A DNA stretch of 64,000 nt from positions 1,674,001 through 1,738,000 of the forward strand of contig NZ_VFNH01000001.1 in the NCBI RefSeq assembly GCF_006715485.1. The letters run 5' to 3'. A program made the translations under genes and the position numbers. Source of the DNA: Herbaspirillum sp. SJZ107 (lineage in GTDB: Bacteria > Pseudomonadota > Gammaproteobacteria > Burkholderiales > Burkholderiaceae_D). Of this stretch, positions 55,496-64,000 are shown piece by piece; position 1 is the stretch's first letter, and each line of letters starts with the position of its first letter. The notes beneath the pieces were generated by a model. The model worked only from the letters and a program-made list of their open reading frames with translations, was not told the origin of the DNA and did not search any database.

Positions 55496-55528
55496 CGCGG
55501 CTTAGGTACGTCCGATCTTCGCCAAAGC

Positions 55529-55558
55529 CGGGCGGCGCCACTCGCGTGACGCCGCCCG
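55529..55558. terminator. Stem-loop between convergent permease and GGDEF/EAL genes
   Basis: Nine-base arms CGGGCGGCG (55529-55537) and CGCCGCCCG (55550-55558) with a 12-base loop, without a clear T tract on either strand. Probably a bidirectional terminator. Confidence 0.4.
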
Positions 55559-55572
55559 CGTGATGTCACCCG

Positions 55573-58206
55573 TCAAGCCTGCGCCGGCACCAGCCCTTCG
55601 CTCAGCATGCGCGCAAACTCGTCCGGCGCCACCGCCTTGCTGTAGTAATACCCCTGGATGATGTCGCACCCCATTTCGGCCAGCATGGCCAGCTGGCCGG
55701 CTGTCTCGACGCCTTCCGCGACCACGGTCAGGCGCAGGCCATGCGCCATCGCGATGACGGCGCGCGAAATGGCGAGGTCGTTGTCGTCCTCGAGGATGTC
55801 GTCGACGAAGGACTTGTCGAGCTTGAGCTTGTCGACCGGGAAGCGTTTCAGGTAGTTCAGGTTGGAGTAGCCGGTGCCGAAGTCGTCGATGGCCAGGCGG
55901 ATGCCCATCGCCTTGAGCTGGGCCAGCAGTTCGTAGCTCTTGCCGGCGTCGGCCATCGACGCGCTTTCGGTCAGCTCCAGTTCCAGCAGTGCCGGATCGA
56001 CCCCGTAGGCTTCCAGGATGAACTTCAGGGTGCCGACGATCTCGTCGGAGAACTGGTAGACCGACAGGTTCACCGACACCGGCACTACCGGTAGCCCGGC
56101 TTCCTGCCAGTAGCGGATCTGGGCGCAGGCGGTCATCAGCACCCAGGTACCGATTGGCAGGATCAGGCCGCTCTCCTCGGCCAGCGCGATGAAGGTGCCG
56201 GGCGAGACCATGCCGCGTTCCGGATGGTTCCAGCGCAGCAGTGCCTCGGCGCCGACGATGGCGCCGCTCGCCAGATCGACCTGGGGCTGGTAGTGCAGTA
56301 CCAGTTCGTTGCGGTCGACCGCACGCCGCAGCGCGGTCTCCATCCTGAAACGGTCGCTTGCATCGCGGTTCAGCTCCGGGCGGTAGAAGGCGTAGCGGTG
56401 GACGACGCCGTCGGCGGCCAGGCGCTGGGCCGCTTCGGCACTGCGCACCAGTGTTTCGTAGTTGTCGCCGTCGTTCGGATAGACGGCAATGCCGACGCAG
56501 GGGTCCATGTGCAGCTCTTCGCTGCCATACGCGTAGGGCGCGCCGAGCGCGGCCAGCAGGCGGCGCGCGGCGGCGGCAAGTGCCTCGTTGTCCGGCCGCA
56601 CGGCCACCAGCACGAAACTGCCGTCCGAAAAGCGCGCCACGGCGTCGCCGTTGCCGATTTCACGCATCCGTGCCCCGGCCTGCTGGACCAGCACCTGGTC
56701 GGCGTTCGGCCCCAGCGTCTCGCGGATCAGCGGCATGCGCACGAAGCGCAGCAGCATGAAGCCGAGTACCTGGCCGGTGGCCTTGGCCTGCCCCTGCATC
56801 TGGCGCAGGCGGTCGCGCAGCAGCAGGCGGTTGGGCAGGCCGGTCTGGGTGTCGAAGTTGCTGACGTAGCGCAGGCGCGCTTCGGCGCCGCGCAGTTCCG
56901 TGGTGTCGATGCCGGTACCGAGCACGTATTCGATGCTGCCGTCGGCGCGCTCGAGGCGGGCGTGGTTCCAGATGATGTTGCGCAGTTCGCCGCCGCGGGT
57001 GCGGAACTCGCCCTGCAGCCGGGCCGGCAGGCTGCCGGCGGCCAGCTGGCCGAACATGCGCTGCAGCACGTCCTCGTCGTGGGCGCCGCGCAGCACCTCC
57101 CAGCATGGCCTGCCGATGGCCTCGGCGACCGGCCAGCCCAGGGTTTCCTCGCAGGCGCGGTTGAACATCACGATGCGTCCTGCCGGATCGGTCAGCAGGA
57201 CCAGCGCGCCCGCGGTCTCGACCACGGCAGACAGCCGGTTGCGCTCCGAGCGCAGCGCGTCGGTACGCTCGACCACCAGCGCTTCCATGTGCGCATACCG
57301 GCGCGCCCGCGCGAGCGCCGGGGCGACCTGCCTGGCGATGCTGTCGAGCAGGCTGCGGCACTCGTCCGCCAGCGGTGCCGACGGCAGCAGGTGCAGCATG
57401 CCGGCCGGCACCCCGTCCGGCCCTGGCGGCAGCGGCAGGTGCCAGGCCCCGGGCGGGAGCGCCTCGGGCGCCTCGCCGAAGCCGCGCGCCGCCAGCAGCC
57501 GCGTATCGCCGCCGGCGTCGAAGACGCTCAGGCCCGCCGCCTTGATGCCCTGCAAGGCCGCAAGATGCTCGACCGCGGCCAGCGCCACCGCGTCTTCGCT
57601 CATGGCGGCGTTGAGCGCGCCGGCGATCGTGCCCAGCACGGCCAGCGCACGCACCGATTGTTCCAGCCCCGCCTGCTTTTCGGCGAGCGCGGCATTCATG
57701 CGCAGGGTCTCGTCATGGGTGGCGTTAAGCAGGTCGAAGATCTGGCGGCGTTCGGCCGCCATCAGCTCGAGGCCGGCCGGTTCGCCGGCGGCGTCGCCAT
57801 CCTCGTTGCGGCGCAGCAGACGGCGCATCCGGGTGCGCAGCTCGGCGGCTTCGTAGGGTTTGCGGACAAAGGCATCGGCGCCGGCTTCGAGGCCGCGCAC
57901 GATATCCTGCAGCGTGCTCAGCCGGGTCAGCAGCAGGACCGGGATGCCAGCGTACCCGGGATCTGCCTTCAGCGTGCGGCACAGGGTGAAGCCATCCATC
58001 CCGGGCATGGCAATGTCGCTGACGATCAGGTCGGGCCGGCGCCGCCCGACCTGGGCCAGCGCCTCGAGGCCGTCGGCCGCAAGCGCGACTTCCCAGCCGG
58101 CTTCTTCGCTCAGCATGCGCGTCAGGTGCTGGGCCTGGGTCGGGCTGTCTTCCACCACTAGGATGCGGATCTTCCCGGAAATTGTCTCTTCTTGCTTCGC
58201 TCTCAT
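55573..58206 (-). CDS. REC-PAS-GGDEF-EAL protein (cyclic di-GMP phosphodiesterase)
   Basis: An 877-residue soluble signalling protein. A receiver domain (about 14-130) has VVEDS, phospho-acceptor Asp in LIVSDIAMPGMDG and Lys in VRKPYE. A GAF-like region (170-320), a PAS domain (345-455), a GGDEF domain (465-620) and an EAL domain (635-870) follow. The GGDEF motif is degenerate (SDGSF), so cyclase activity is unlikely. The EAL domain keeps its catalytic set: EALLRW, NLS, ELTES, DDFGTGYSNL, KLDKSF and EGVET. I chose the ATG at 58206; other in-frame starts extend up to 28 codons upstream. Its partner may be the LuxR-type gene upstream or a separate kinase. Confidence 0.93.
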   Translation of the reverse strand: MRAKQEETISGKIRILVVEDSPTQAQHLTRMLSEEAGWEVALAADGLEALAQVGRRRPDLIVSDIAMPGMDGFTLCRTLKADPGYAGIPVLLLTRLSTLQDIVRGLEAGADAFVRKPYEAAELRTRMRRLLRRNEDGDAAGEPAGLELMAAERRQIFDLLNATHDETLRMNAALAEKQAGLEQSVRALAVLGTIAGALNAAMSEDAVALAAVEHLAALQGIKAAGLSVFDAGGDTRLLAARGFGEAPEALPPGAWHLPLPPGPDGVPAGMLHLLPSAPLADECRSLLDSIARQVAPALARARRYAHMEALVVERTDALRSERNRLSAVVETAGALVLLTDPAGRIVMFNRACEETLGWPVAEAIGRPCWEVLRGAHDEDVLQRMFGQLAAGSLPARLQGEFRTRGGELRNIIWNHARLERADGSIEYVLGTGIDTTELRGAEARLRYVSNFDTQTGLPNRLLLRDRLRQMQGQAKATGQVLGFMLLRFVRMPLIRETLGPNADQVLVQQAGARMREIGNGDAVARFSDGSFVLVAVRPDNEALAAAARRLLAALGAPYAYGSEELHMDPCVGIAVYPNDGDNYETLVRSAEAAQRLAADGVVHRYAFYRPELNRDASDRFRMETALRRAVDRNELVLHYQPQVDLASGAIVGAEALLRWNHPERGMVSPGTFIALAEESGLILPIGTWVLMTACAQIRYWQEAGLPVVPVSVNLSVYQFSDEIVGTLKFILEAYGVDPALLELELTESASMADAGKSYELLAQLKAMGIRLAIDDFGTGYSNLNYLKRFPVDKLKLDKSFVDDILEDDNDLAISRAVIAMAHGLRLTVVAEGVETAGQLAMLAEMGCDIIQGYYYSKAVAPDEFARMLSEGLVPAQA

Positions 58207-58508
58207 TGTCCAGTCACCGATGAACTCGCGCCACGCACGCATCTTGCGGCGCGATAACTTGCATTCATGATACCGAGTATGTCGAAACAATAATATTTAC
58301 AAAGATATTGATCAAGCAACACCTTTGTATTGACGCCGAGATGCCGGGCGTCCCGGCTGCTGCCGCGCTCGCGCTCTCCGAGGGCGAACCCTGTCGAATC
58401 CTGGGCTAGGAACGTCATGAATCGGACGCGCACTGTAACGAATTCAACGACGCACGAGCTCACATGATGTTGCTTATACTCAACAATATTGGCCAAAATG
58501 TGACATGC
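58207..58508. other. Gap between the LuxR-type regulator and the GGDEF/EAL gene
   Basis: A 302-base stretch, AT-rich at 58270-58330, preceding the GGDEF/EAL gene. No convincing promoter pair, terminator or small gene was seen. Confidence 0.4.
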
Positions 58509-59141
58509 TCAGCCGGCCAGGCCGTGTTGCAGCGCGTAGCGGATCAGTGCCGCATTCGAAGACAGCCCCATCTTGCGGAAGATGCGGCTGCGATAGGTAT
58601 TCACCGAACTGATGCTGATCCCGAGCTCGGCGGCCACCTGCTTGATCTGGAGTCCGGAACCGATCAGGGCAACGATTTCGCCCTCGCGCGTCGTCAGGCT
58701 GTGGTGCGCCGGACGCGGCGACGGACAGGCAGCCTCGCGGGCCAGCAGTTCGCTGACGCGCGGGCCGAGGTAGGCCCCGCCCTGCGCGGCGCGGCGCACG
58801 GCTTCGGTCAGTTCGGCGGCTGCGGCTGCCTTCGAGACGTAGCCGAGCGCGCCGGCGCGCAGCGCCGCCAATGCATAGCGCTCCTCCGGGTGCATGCTGA
58901 GCATTACCACGCGCAAGGTGGGGAAATGGCGCCGCAATTCGGCAAGTCCATCGAGCCCGTCGTAGTCGGGCAGGCTGATATCGAGCACGACCACGTCGGG
59001 CCGTACCTGTGCGATCAACGCGAGGGCCTGCTTCAGGTCTGATGCCTCGCCGACGATTTTGAGGTCGGCGCTGTGCCTTACGATCTTCTTGATTCCTTCT
59101 CGGATCAATTCGTGATCGTCGGCGATGACTACCCTGATCAA
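58509..59141 (-). CDS. LuxR/NarL-family response regulator
   Basis: A 210-residue two-component response regulator. The receiver (1-120) has the acidic pair in IADDHEL, phospho-acceptor Asp in VVVLDISLPDYDG and Lys in GYVSKAAA; the LuxR helix-turn-helix (about 145-205) reads LTTREGEIVALIGSGLQIKQ and continues AELGISISSVNTYRSRIFRKMGL. The start codon is TTG (59139-59141), six bases after AAGGAAG; it places the usual MIRVVIADDH at the N-terminus. No partner kinase is adjacent. Confidence 0.93.
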   Translation of the reverse strand: MIRVVIADDHELIREGIKKIVRHSADLKIVGEASDLKQALALIAQVRPDVVVLDISLPDYDGLDGLAELRRHFPTLRVVMLSMHPEERYALAALRAGALGYVSKAAAAAELTEAVRRAAQGGAYLGPRVSELLAREAACPSPRPAHHSLTTREGEIVALIGSGLQIKQVAAELGISISSVNTYRSRIFRKMGLSSNAALIRYALQHGLAG

Positions 59142-59433
59142 AATGCTTCCTTCTTACATCCACGCTGGTATGTCAGCGAACGGGGCGCATTCTTTCATCT
59201 GTCGACTGACATTGCAAACATAATGATTCATGACTTAACAATTGTAATACTTTGCCTGGTAACTCCTGGATATAAAAATTCATGCACGAAAGGTTCTCGC
59301 GCCATGCTTTGGGCTACAATGGCGCCTCCGCCGGACGCGAGCGTACCGGTGGACCATCCATGAACGAAGGCTGTCCATCGTCCGCTGCCGACCCGGCGCG
59401 CACATGGCGCATACGGCAGCCGTACAGATGCCT

Positions 59434-60240
59434 ATGAAATCTTTCTCGATTCTGGCGCTGGCCCTGGCCAGTGCCGCCGGCAGCGCCGCTGCCGCGCCCG
59501 ACGACCTCGGCGCCACCGCACCGTCGTCCACCTATTTCACCCAGGCGCCGTCCAAGCCGATCCCCGAGGGCAGCAACTGGTACACCTCGGCGGAACTCGG
59601 CGCCATCAGCACCAGCGGCAATACCAGCGGCACCTCGGTGACCGGCAAGGTCGACGCGCGCCACGAAATGAGCAACTGGAGCAACGAGTACATCTTCAGC
59701 GGCTATTTCAAGGAGGACGAGATCGACAACGGCGACGGCACCCGCAGCCGCACCCGCTCGGCCCAGCGCTACTCGGTCTCGGCCAAGGCGGCCTACAAGC
59801 TGCTGCAGGACGGCAATCGTGCCTTCCTGCTCGGCTCCCACGTCAGCGACAAGTTCGGCGCCTATACCCGCTATTCGAGCCTGTCGGTCGGCTACGGCAC
59901 CCAGATGCTGCGGCGCGAGGACCGCACGGTCGACGTCGAAATCGGTCCGGGCGTGTTCCATGGCGTGACGTCGGAAGGCGGTGTCGAGTCCGGCCTGACG
60001 GTGCGCGGTGCCGCCCAGCTGCGCTGGCGCGTGAGTCCGTCGGCGGCATTCAGCCAGACCGTGAGCGTGGAGCGCGGGACTTCGAACATGCACTCGGTCG
60101 CCGAGACGTCGCTCAGCACCAAGATCAACGGCACGATGCAGATGAAGGCGGCATTCAGTGCGCGCAACGACACGAACGTGCCGGATGAGAAGAAGAATAC
60201 CGATACGCAGACGTCGTTGACGCTGGTGTATTCGTTCTGA
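59434..60240 (+). CDS. DUF481 outer-membrane protein
   Basis: A 268-residue protein with a signal peptide (1-21, MKSFSILALALASAAGSAAA) and a DUF481 beta-barrel: YTSAELGAISTSGNTSGTSVTGKVDARHEMSNWS is the classic start of the family (salt-induced outer-membrane protein type). About ten beta strands follow, and it ends in Phe (LTLVYSF). The ATG at 59434 gives a proper signal peptide; in-frame ATGs at 59404 and 59428 are alternatives. Function of the family is poorly known; some members are salt-induced. Confidence 0.88.
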   Translation: MKSFSILALALASAAGSAAAAPDDLGATAPSSTYFTQAPSKPIPEGSNWYTSAELGAISTSGNTSGTSVTGKVDARHEMSNWSNEYIFSGYFKEDEIDNGDGTRSRTRSAQRYSVSAKAAYKLLQDGNRAFLLGSHVSDKFGAYTRYSSLSVGYGTQMLRREDRTVDVEIGPGVFHGVTSEGGVESGLTVRGAAQLRWRVSPSAAFSQTVSVERGTSNMHSVAETSLSTKINGTMQMKAAFSARNDTNVPDEKKNTDTQTSLTLVYSF

Positions 60241-60278
60241 GTTCTCTGGCGCCATACCCTAGCCGCCAGGCTTGGCCA

Positions 60279-60315
60279 ATGAACGTGGTCCCCGCCTGCG
60301 CGGGACCACGTTCAT
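60279..60315. terminator. Long perfect stem-loop between convergent genes
   Basis: Perfect 14-base arms ATGAACGTGGTCCC (60279-60292) and GGGACCACGTTCAT (60302-60315) with a 9-base loop. It lies between the DUF481 gene and the convergent small secreted protein, where it may end both transcripts. No T tract follows on either strand, and the CCCCGCCTGCGCGGG centre resembles widespread REP-type sequences. Confidence 0.6.
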
Positions 60316-60338
60316 GCAGTGTTACATCAAGTGCTGCA

Positions 60339-60833
60339 TTACTTCTTCAGCAGGACCTGGCCCTTCAGCTGGATGCTGCCCTTGCCGGTTGCCATGTCTT
60401 CGCCGCCCAGCAGCGCGCCGCCGCCGGTTGCCTTGGCATAGCGGCCGGTACCGCCGGTGATCTGGAAGCTCGCGTTGCTGAACACGTAGTTGGTGCCTTC
60501 GCCGGTCGGCACGAACTGGCCGCTGTACGACGCGAACAGCATTTCGCCGGTCAGCGTGGTGATCATGAAGCGGCCATCGCTGAAGGTGAACGAGGTGCCG
60601 CTCGGGGTGATGCAGTCGCTCGACAGGAAAGTGACCTTGCCCAGGACATTGCTGTCGCCGTAGCCCAGGATGGTGCCGCCGAACTTCGAATCGCAACGCA
60701 GCGACGGGCCAGGGATTTCCTGCAGCGTGCCGTTGAGCTCCAGATCCTGATAGCTCGACTGGCCGGCGGTGGCGGACAGTGCTGCGGACATCAGGACGGA
60801 TGCGGTGGCGATACGCAGGACGGTTTTGAGCAT
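60339..60833 (-). CDS. Small secreted hypothetical protein (164 aa)
   Basis: A 164-residue protein with a clear signal peptide (1-23, ending SATAG). The mature part is beta-rich, Gly/Ser/Thr-rich and carries two Cys (LRCDSKF and SSDCITP) that could form a disulfide, so it is probably periplasmic or extracellular. I do not recognise the family. The ribosome-binding site CGGAG precedes the ATG. It is a single gene, with a strong stem-loop after its stop. Confidence 0.72.
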   Translation of the reverse strand: MLKTVLRIATASVLMSAALSATAGQSSYQDLELNGTLQEIPGPSLRCDSKFGGTILGYGDSNVLGKVTFLSSDCITPSGTSFTFSDGRFMITTLTGEMLFASYSGQFVPTGEGTNYVFSNASFQITGGTGRYAKATGGGALLGGEDMATGKGSIQLKGQVLLKK

Positions 60834-61030
60834 GGTACTTCTCCGAAATATTGAGTGAGGTCAAATCATATCTTTTTTGCATGCGGAACAGCGCACGGAT
60901 ATGCTTTTATGTTGAAATTTTAAGACACTTCACCCTATTTCGTTGATACGAAGGAAACTTACCTTGGTATTTCGCCAGCATAAAAGCTGCACCGGAGGCG
61001 CGGCCTCGGTGCAGCGGCATGATGCTGGCC

Positions 61031-62338
61031 TCAGGAGGCGGCCGCCGCCCTGCCCTGTTTCGACGGACCTGCCAGCGCCAGTGCGATCAGGCTCAGCAGC
61101 GCGGCTGCGCTCAGGTACCAGCCGACGTACTGCAGGCCGTAGGTTTTCGCCAGCCAGGTGGCGACGTAGGGCGCCAGCGAAGCACCCAGGATGCCGGCCA
61201 GGTTGAAGGTGAGCGAGGCGCCGGTGTAGCGCACCTCGGCCGGGAACATTTCCGACAGCAAGGTGCCGAGCGGGCCGTAGGTCATCCCGATCAGGCACTG
61301 TCCGATCACCATGAACGCCACCACGCCGGCCAGCTGGCCGCTGCCGAACAGCGGCCCGAACGCCAGGCCGAAGACCGCGATCGCGACCGAGACCAGGATC
61401 ATCGCCGTGCGCCGGCCATGGCGGTCGGCCAGCACCGCCGCCAGCGGGATCGTCAGTCCGAAGAACACGATCGCGATCAGCTGCAGCACCAGGAACTGCT
61501 GGCGCGAGTAGCCGAGCGCGGTGGTGCCCCAGCTCAGCGTGAACACGGTCATCAGGTAGAAGATCACGAAGGTCGCCATCGCGGCCAGCGTACCCAGCAC
61601 CAGCGGACGCGTATGGTCGCGCAGCACCGCCGCCACCGGCAGCTTGACACGCTCGTTACGGTCGAGCACCGCCTGGAACGCCGGCGTCTCGGTGATTTTC
61701 AGGCGCACGTACAGGCCGATGAGCACCAGCAGCGCGCTCGACAGGAAGGGAATGCGCCAGCCGTAGGCGAAGAAGTCGGCATCGCTCATCACCTGCGACA
61801 GCAGCAGGAAGATGCCGCCCGACAGGAAGAAGCCGATCGGCGCGCCCAGCTGCGGGAACATGCCGTACCAGGCGCGCTTGCCCGGCGGCGCGTTCTCGGT
61901 GGCCAGCAGCACCGCCCCGCCCCATTCGCCGCCCAGGCCCAGGCCCTGGCCGAAACGGCACAGCGCGAGCAGCAGCGGCGCCAGGGTGCCGATGGTGGCG
62001 TAGGTCGGCAGCAGGCCGATCACGACGGTGGACACGCCCATGGTCAGCAGCGCCGCCACCAGCGTGGCCTTGCGGCCGATACGGTCGCCGAAGTGGCCGA
62101 ACACGGCCGAGCCGACCGGACGCGCGAAAAACGCGATGGCGAAGGTGGCCAGCGACGACAGCGTGGCCGCGGCCGGGTCGGCGGCCGGGAAGAACAGTTT
62201 CGGGAACACCAGCACCGCGGCGGTGGCGTAGATATAGAAGTCGAAGAATTCGATGGTGGTGCCGATCAGGCTGGCGAACAGGACGGTGGCCGGGCGATTG
62301 GTGGCGCTGCCTGCGCTCTGGGGCGGCTGTTTGCTCAT
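61031..62338 (-). CDS. MFS transporter, metabolite:H+ symporter (MHS) type
   Basis: A 435-residue MFS permease of the MHS branch (ProP/ShiA/KgtP-like). It has twelve hydrophobic helices, the TM1 motif LIGTTIEFFDFYIYATAAVLVFPKLFFP, the TM2-3 loop GHFGDRIGRKATLVAAL, and RFGQGLGLGGEWGGAVLLATENAPPGKR in TM4-5. Substrates in this branch are carboxylates, osmolytes or aromatic acids, and cannot be told apart here. The ATG at 62338 overlaps the stop of the thioredoxin-like gene by four bases. Confidence 0.93.
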   Translation of the reverse strand: MSKQPPQSAGSATNRPATVLFASLIGTTIEFFDFYIYATAAVLVFPKLFFPAADPAAATLSSLATFAIAFFARPVGSAVFGHFGDRIGRKATLVAALLTMGVSTVVIGLLPTYATIGTLAPLLLALCRFGQGLGLGGEWGGAVLLATENAPPGKRAWYGMFPQLGAPIGFFLSGGIFLLLSQVMSDADFFAYGWRIPFLSSALLVLIGLYVRLKITETPAFQAVLDRNERVKLPVAAVLRDHTRPLVLGTLAAMATFVIFYLMTVFTLSWGTTALGYSRQQFLVLQLIAIVFFGLTIPLAAVLADRHGRRTAMILVSVAIAVFGLAFGPLFGSGQLAGVVAFMVIGQCLIGMTYGPLGTLLSEMFPAEVRYTGASLTFNLAGILGASLAPYVATWLAKTYGLQYVGWYLSAAALLSLIALALAGPSKQGRAAAAS

Positions 62339-62658
62339 GCGCGCTCCGCCTGGCTCAGTGCATCGGCGACTTCGCGGCTGTCCGCCGGGCGCACCACGCG
62401 CGCCACTTCCTTGCCGTCCTTGAGCACCACCACCGTCGGCCACAGCTTGATGCGGAACGAACGTCCCAGCGGCCGGCCCGGTCCATCCTCGACCTTGATG
62501 TGCGCCGCCTGCGGATGGGCCGCCACGGCAGAGGCGATGTCGTCGCGCGCGGCGTTGCAGTAACCGCACCAGTTGGTCCCGAAATCGAGAGCCACGATAC
62601 CGGGATGCGCGTCGATCGCGCCGCGTTCGGGCTGGGTGGTGTCATAGGGCTTGGTCAT
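62335..62658 (-). CDS. Thioredoxin-fold protein (WCGYC)
   Basis: A 107-residue thioredoxin-like protein with no signal peptide, so cytosolic. The active site is WCGYC in FGTNWCGYCNAARDDI, where Tyr replaces the Pro of classical thioredoxin, which should raise its reactivity or change its redox potential; the cis-Pro is in KLWPTVVVL. Spacing of strands and helices matches a full thioredoxin domain. It is the upstream partner of the MHS transporter (four-base overlap). A specific role in the transporter's regulation or in reducing a cytosolic target is only a guess. Confidence 0.9.
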   Translation of the reverse strand: MTKPYDTTQPERGAIDAHPGIVALDFGTNWCGYCNAARDDIASAVAAHPQAAHIKVEDGPGRPLGRSFRIKLWPTVVVLKDGKEVARVVRPADSREVADALSQAERA

Positions 62659-62760
62659 GCAAGGTCTCCTTTACTGTCTTGTTGAGGCAATGACAATAGA
62701 GTACCGCAAAACGCTGCCTTCGGCACCGCCCAGTCCTGTTTCAACCTTGCCGGTTGCCGT

Positions 62761-64000
62761 TCAGTCGGCGTGCCCGTGGTCCTGCTCGCACTCGGCTGGT
62801 TGCGCCTTGCAGCGCGCTGCGTATGCCGCCAGGTTGCCGCGTCGCGCCGCCAGCGCCGCCGGTGTGCTGAACGGGGCCAGGATTTCTGCCTGCGTGTAGG
62901 TGCGCCCGTTCTTGATCACATACTGCACGGCGGCGGCCGCGCGCAGGTCGGCCAGCGGATTCCCTCGCACCGCGATCAGGTCGGCCAGCTTGCCTGCTTC
63001 CACCGAACCGAGATCGCGCTCCACTAGCGCCATCCTGGCGGCATTGATTGTCACCGTCTGCAGTGCCGTGTAGTTACCGAGCGCCATGCCGGCCGCGCGC
63101 AGGTTGAGGTGCAGCTGAATGCCCGGCACCACCAGGGGCGAGTCGGTGCCATTGGCCACCAGGCCGCCGGCCGCCACTACCTTGGCCTGCTGGGTAGCGT
63201 CGTTGACGATGCCGGCCAGCTGGGCCGCGGTGGGCGGCACGGCGTTCTGCAATCCCGCCACGAAATTCGGCGGCACCAGGATGAAGCGCGGGTCGGTGGC
63301 GATGCCCGGGTCGAGCCCGGCCAGGGCCGACGCCGAGAACAAGGTGTCGATCAGGTGGAAGCCACCCTTGCCGTAGATGTCGTAAGCATCCTGGTAGGTG
63401 ATCGCCTTGACGAAGGATTTCGACCAGCTGTAGCCCATGCGCTGGGTGGCCGACAGATGGGTGGTGCCTGCGATGCCGGTCTGGGCGCCCGGACTGATCG
63501 GGTGGGTCCCGCTCGGCACGCCGAGGTCGAGGGCGCCCTGGGCGATCCGGCTCATGACCGGGATCGGCGCCCGCACGTAGGACTTCATGAAATCGACGTC
63601 CATGCGTTTGGCCTTGGCGATCTCGATGTCGGCCACCTCGGGCGTGCGCAGGCTGCGCGCGAAATGGTAGAACAGGCGGTTGCCCTCCCACAGCGGCGGC
63701 GAGACGAACAGGCGCGGTCCCACCAGCCGTCCGGCTTCGAGCGATTCGCGCAGCTCGATCGACTGGTGCAGCGGCCCGCCGACCGACTGCCCGGTGGTCA
63801 CACCGTAGGACAGCATCAGCGGCAGCCACTGTCCGACCTGGCCGCCCTGATACAGGGTCAGCGGATGGATGTGGGTTTCGATCAGGCCCGGCATCACGGT
63901 CAGGCCGCTGGCGTCGACGTAGCGCTCGGCGCCGGTTTCGCTGCCGGCACGATGCGGCCGTACCCAGGCGATGCGATTGCCGCGGACGAGAATGTCGACG
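62761..64000 (-). CDS. Amidohydrolase, N-terminally cut by the window edge
   Basis: At least 412 residues of an amidohydrolase-superfamily protein; its beginning lies right of the window. The metal-binding HxH is in GLIETHIHPLTLY and the conserved Asp in NGTDSPLVVPG. GVTTGQSVGG, GSVEAGKLADLIAVRGNPL and the extension EILAPFSTPAALAARRGNL fit the C-terminal catalytic half of the large TolB-propeller amidohydrolases, but the missing N-terminus prevents a decision. A His/Asp/Glu-rich tail (CEQDHGHAD) ends the protein. It is read in the same direction as the thioredoxin gene but 102 bases apart. Confidence 0.85.
   Translation of the reverse strand, partial: VDILVRGNRIAWVRPHRAGSETGAERYVDASGLTVMPGLIETHIHPLTLYQGGQVGQWLPLMLSYGVTTGQSVGGPLHQSIELRESLEAGRLVGPRLFVSPPLWEGNRLFYHFARSLRTPEVADIEIAKAKRMDVDFMKSYVRAPIPVMSRIAQGALDLGVPSGTHPISPGAQTGIAGTTHLSATQRMGYSWSKSFVKAITYQDAYDIYGKGGFHLIDTLFSASALAGLDPGIATDPRFILVPPNFVAGLQNAVPPTAAQLAGIVNDATQQAKVVAAGGLVANGTDSPLVVPGIQLHLNLRAAGMALGNYTALQTVTINAARMALVERDLGSVEAGKLADLIAVRGNPLADLRAAAAVQYVIKNGRTYTQAEILAPFSTPAALAARRGNLAAYAARCKAQPAECEQDHGHAD

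Overview
This window looks like chromosomal DNA of a high-GC betaproteobacterium, most likely an Oxalobacteraceae member of the Massilia/Telluria/Duganella type. That is inference, from the codon and base composition, a betaproteobacterial trimeric porin, DUF5985, DUF2382 and KGG stress proteins, and the arrangement of the nad and que genes. Nearly all of it is ordinary coding sequence. No rRNA or tRNA gene, CRISPR array or complete prophage was seen. The one mobile-DNA signature is a solitary tyrosine recombinase at the left edge, with a long inverted repeat upstream of it.

Layout. 1-7.8 kb: recombinase, TonB-dependent receptor, two small stress-like proteins, a Cys-rich copper-storage protein, a secreted amidohydrolase overlapping pnuC, and a PNPOx-fold protein. 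8.1-16.8 kb: a glycosyltransferase and an NAD neighbourhood (nadB, an EamA exporter, a Sir2 deacylase, a hydrolase, and nadA-nadC-NUDIX on the other strand). 16.8-22.3 kb (minus strand): YbiT-type ABC-F protein, ldcA, hydrolase, tadA, queD and queE. 22.4-30 kb: a small membrane protein, a diguanylate cyclase with an FNR-like box, a two-gene DUF2382 stress operon, a secreted nuclease with a small partner, a three-gene module of tiny DUF5985-type membrane proteins, and a phytanoyl-CoA dioxygenase-like protein. 30-37.8 kb: two paralogous hybrid histidine kinases in opposite orientation around a NUDIX gene, an MscS-like channel and a KGG stress protein. 38-42.5 kb: UDP-galactopyranose mutase (glf), a convergent glycosyltransferase and a DUF2863-like protein.

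42.6-53.9 kb (minus strand) is the clearest functional system, a D-galacturonate/pectin utilisation operon: uxaC, uxaA, uxaB, exuT, a porin, a lipoprotein GH28 polygalacturonase, kdgK and a GntR/FCD regulator. The lipoprotein hydrolase would cut polygalacturonate at the outer membrane. Galacturonate would enter through the porin and ExuT, then pass through UxaC, UxaB and UxaA to 2-keto-3-deoxygluconate, which KdgK phosphorylates. The aldolase (eda) is not in the window. Palindromes upstream of uxaC, including two TTGG-N5-CCAA sites, are good candidates for the regulator's operators.

54-64 kb: a purine-type NCS2 permease, a REC-PAS-GGDEF-EAL protein with a degenerate GGDEF motif, a LuxR-type response regulator, a DUF481 outer-membrane protein, a small secreted protein, an MFS permease overlapping a thioredoxin-like gene, and a truncated amidohydrolase running off the right edge.

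No wholly novel multi-gene machine is obvious. The best leads are the DUF5985 micro-operon, the pnuC leader ORF with its coupled secreted amidohydrolase, the palindromic operators, a REP-like repeat family, and the stress protein with a tandemly duplicated C-terminal module.
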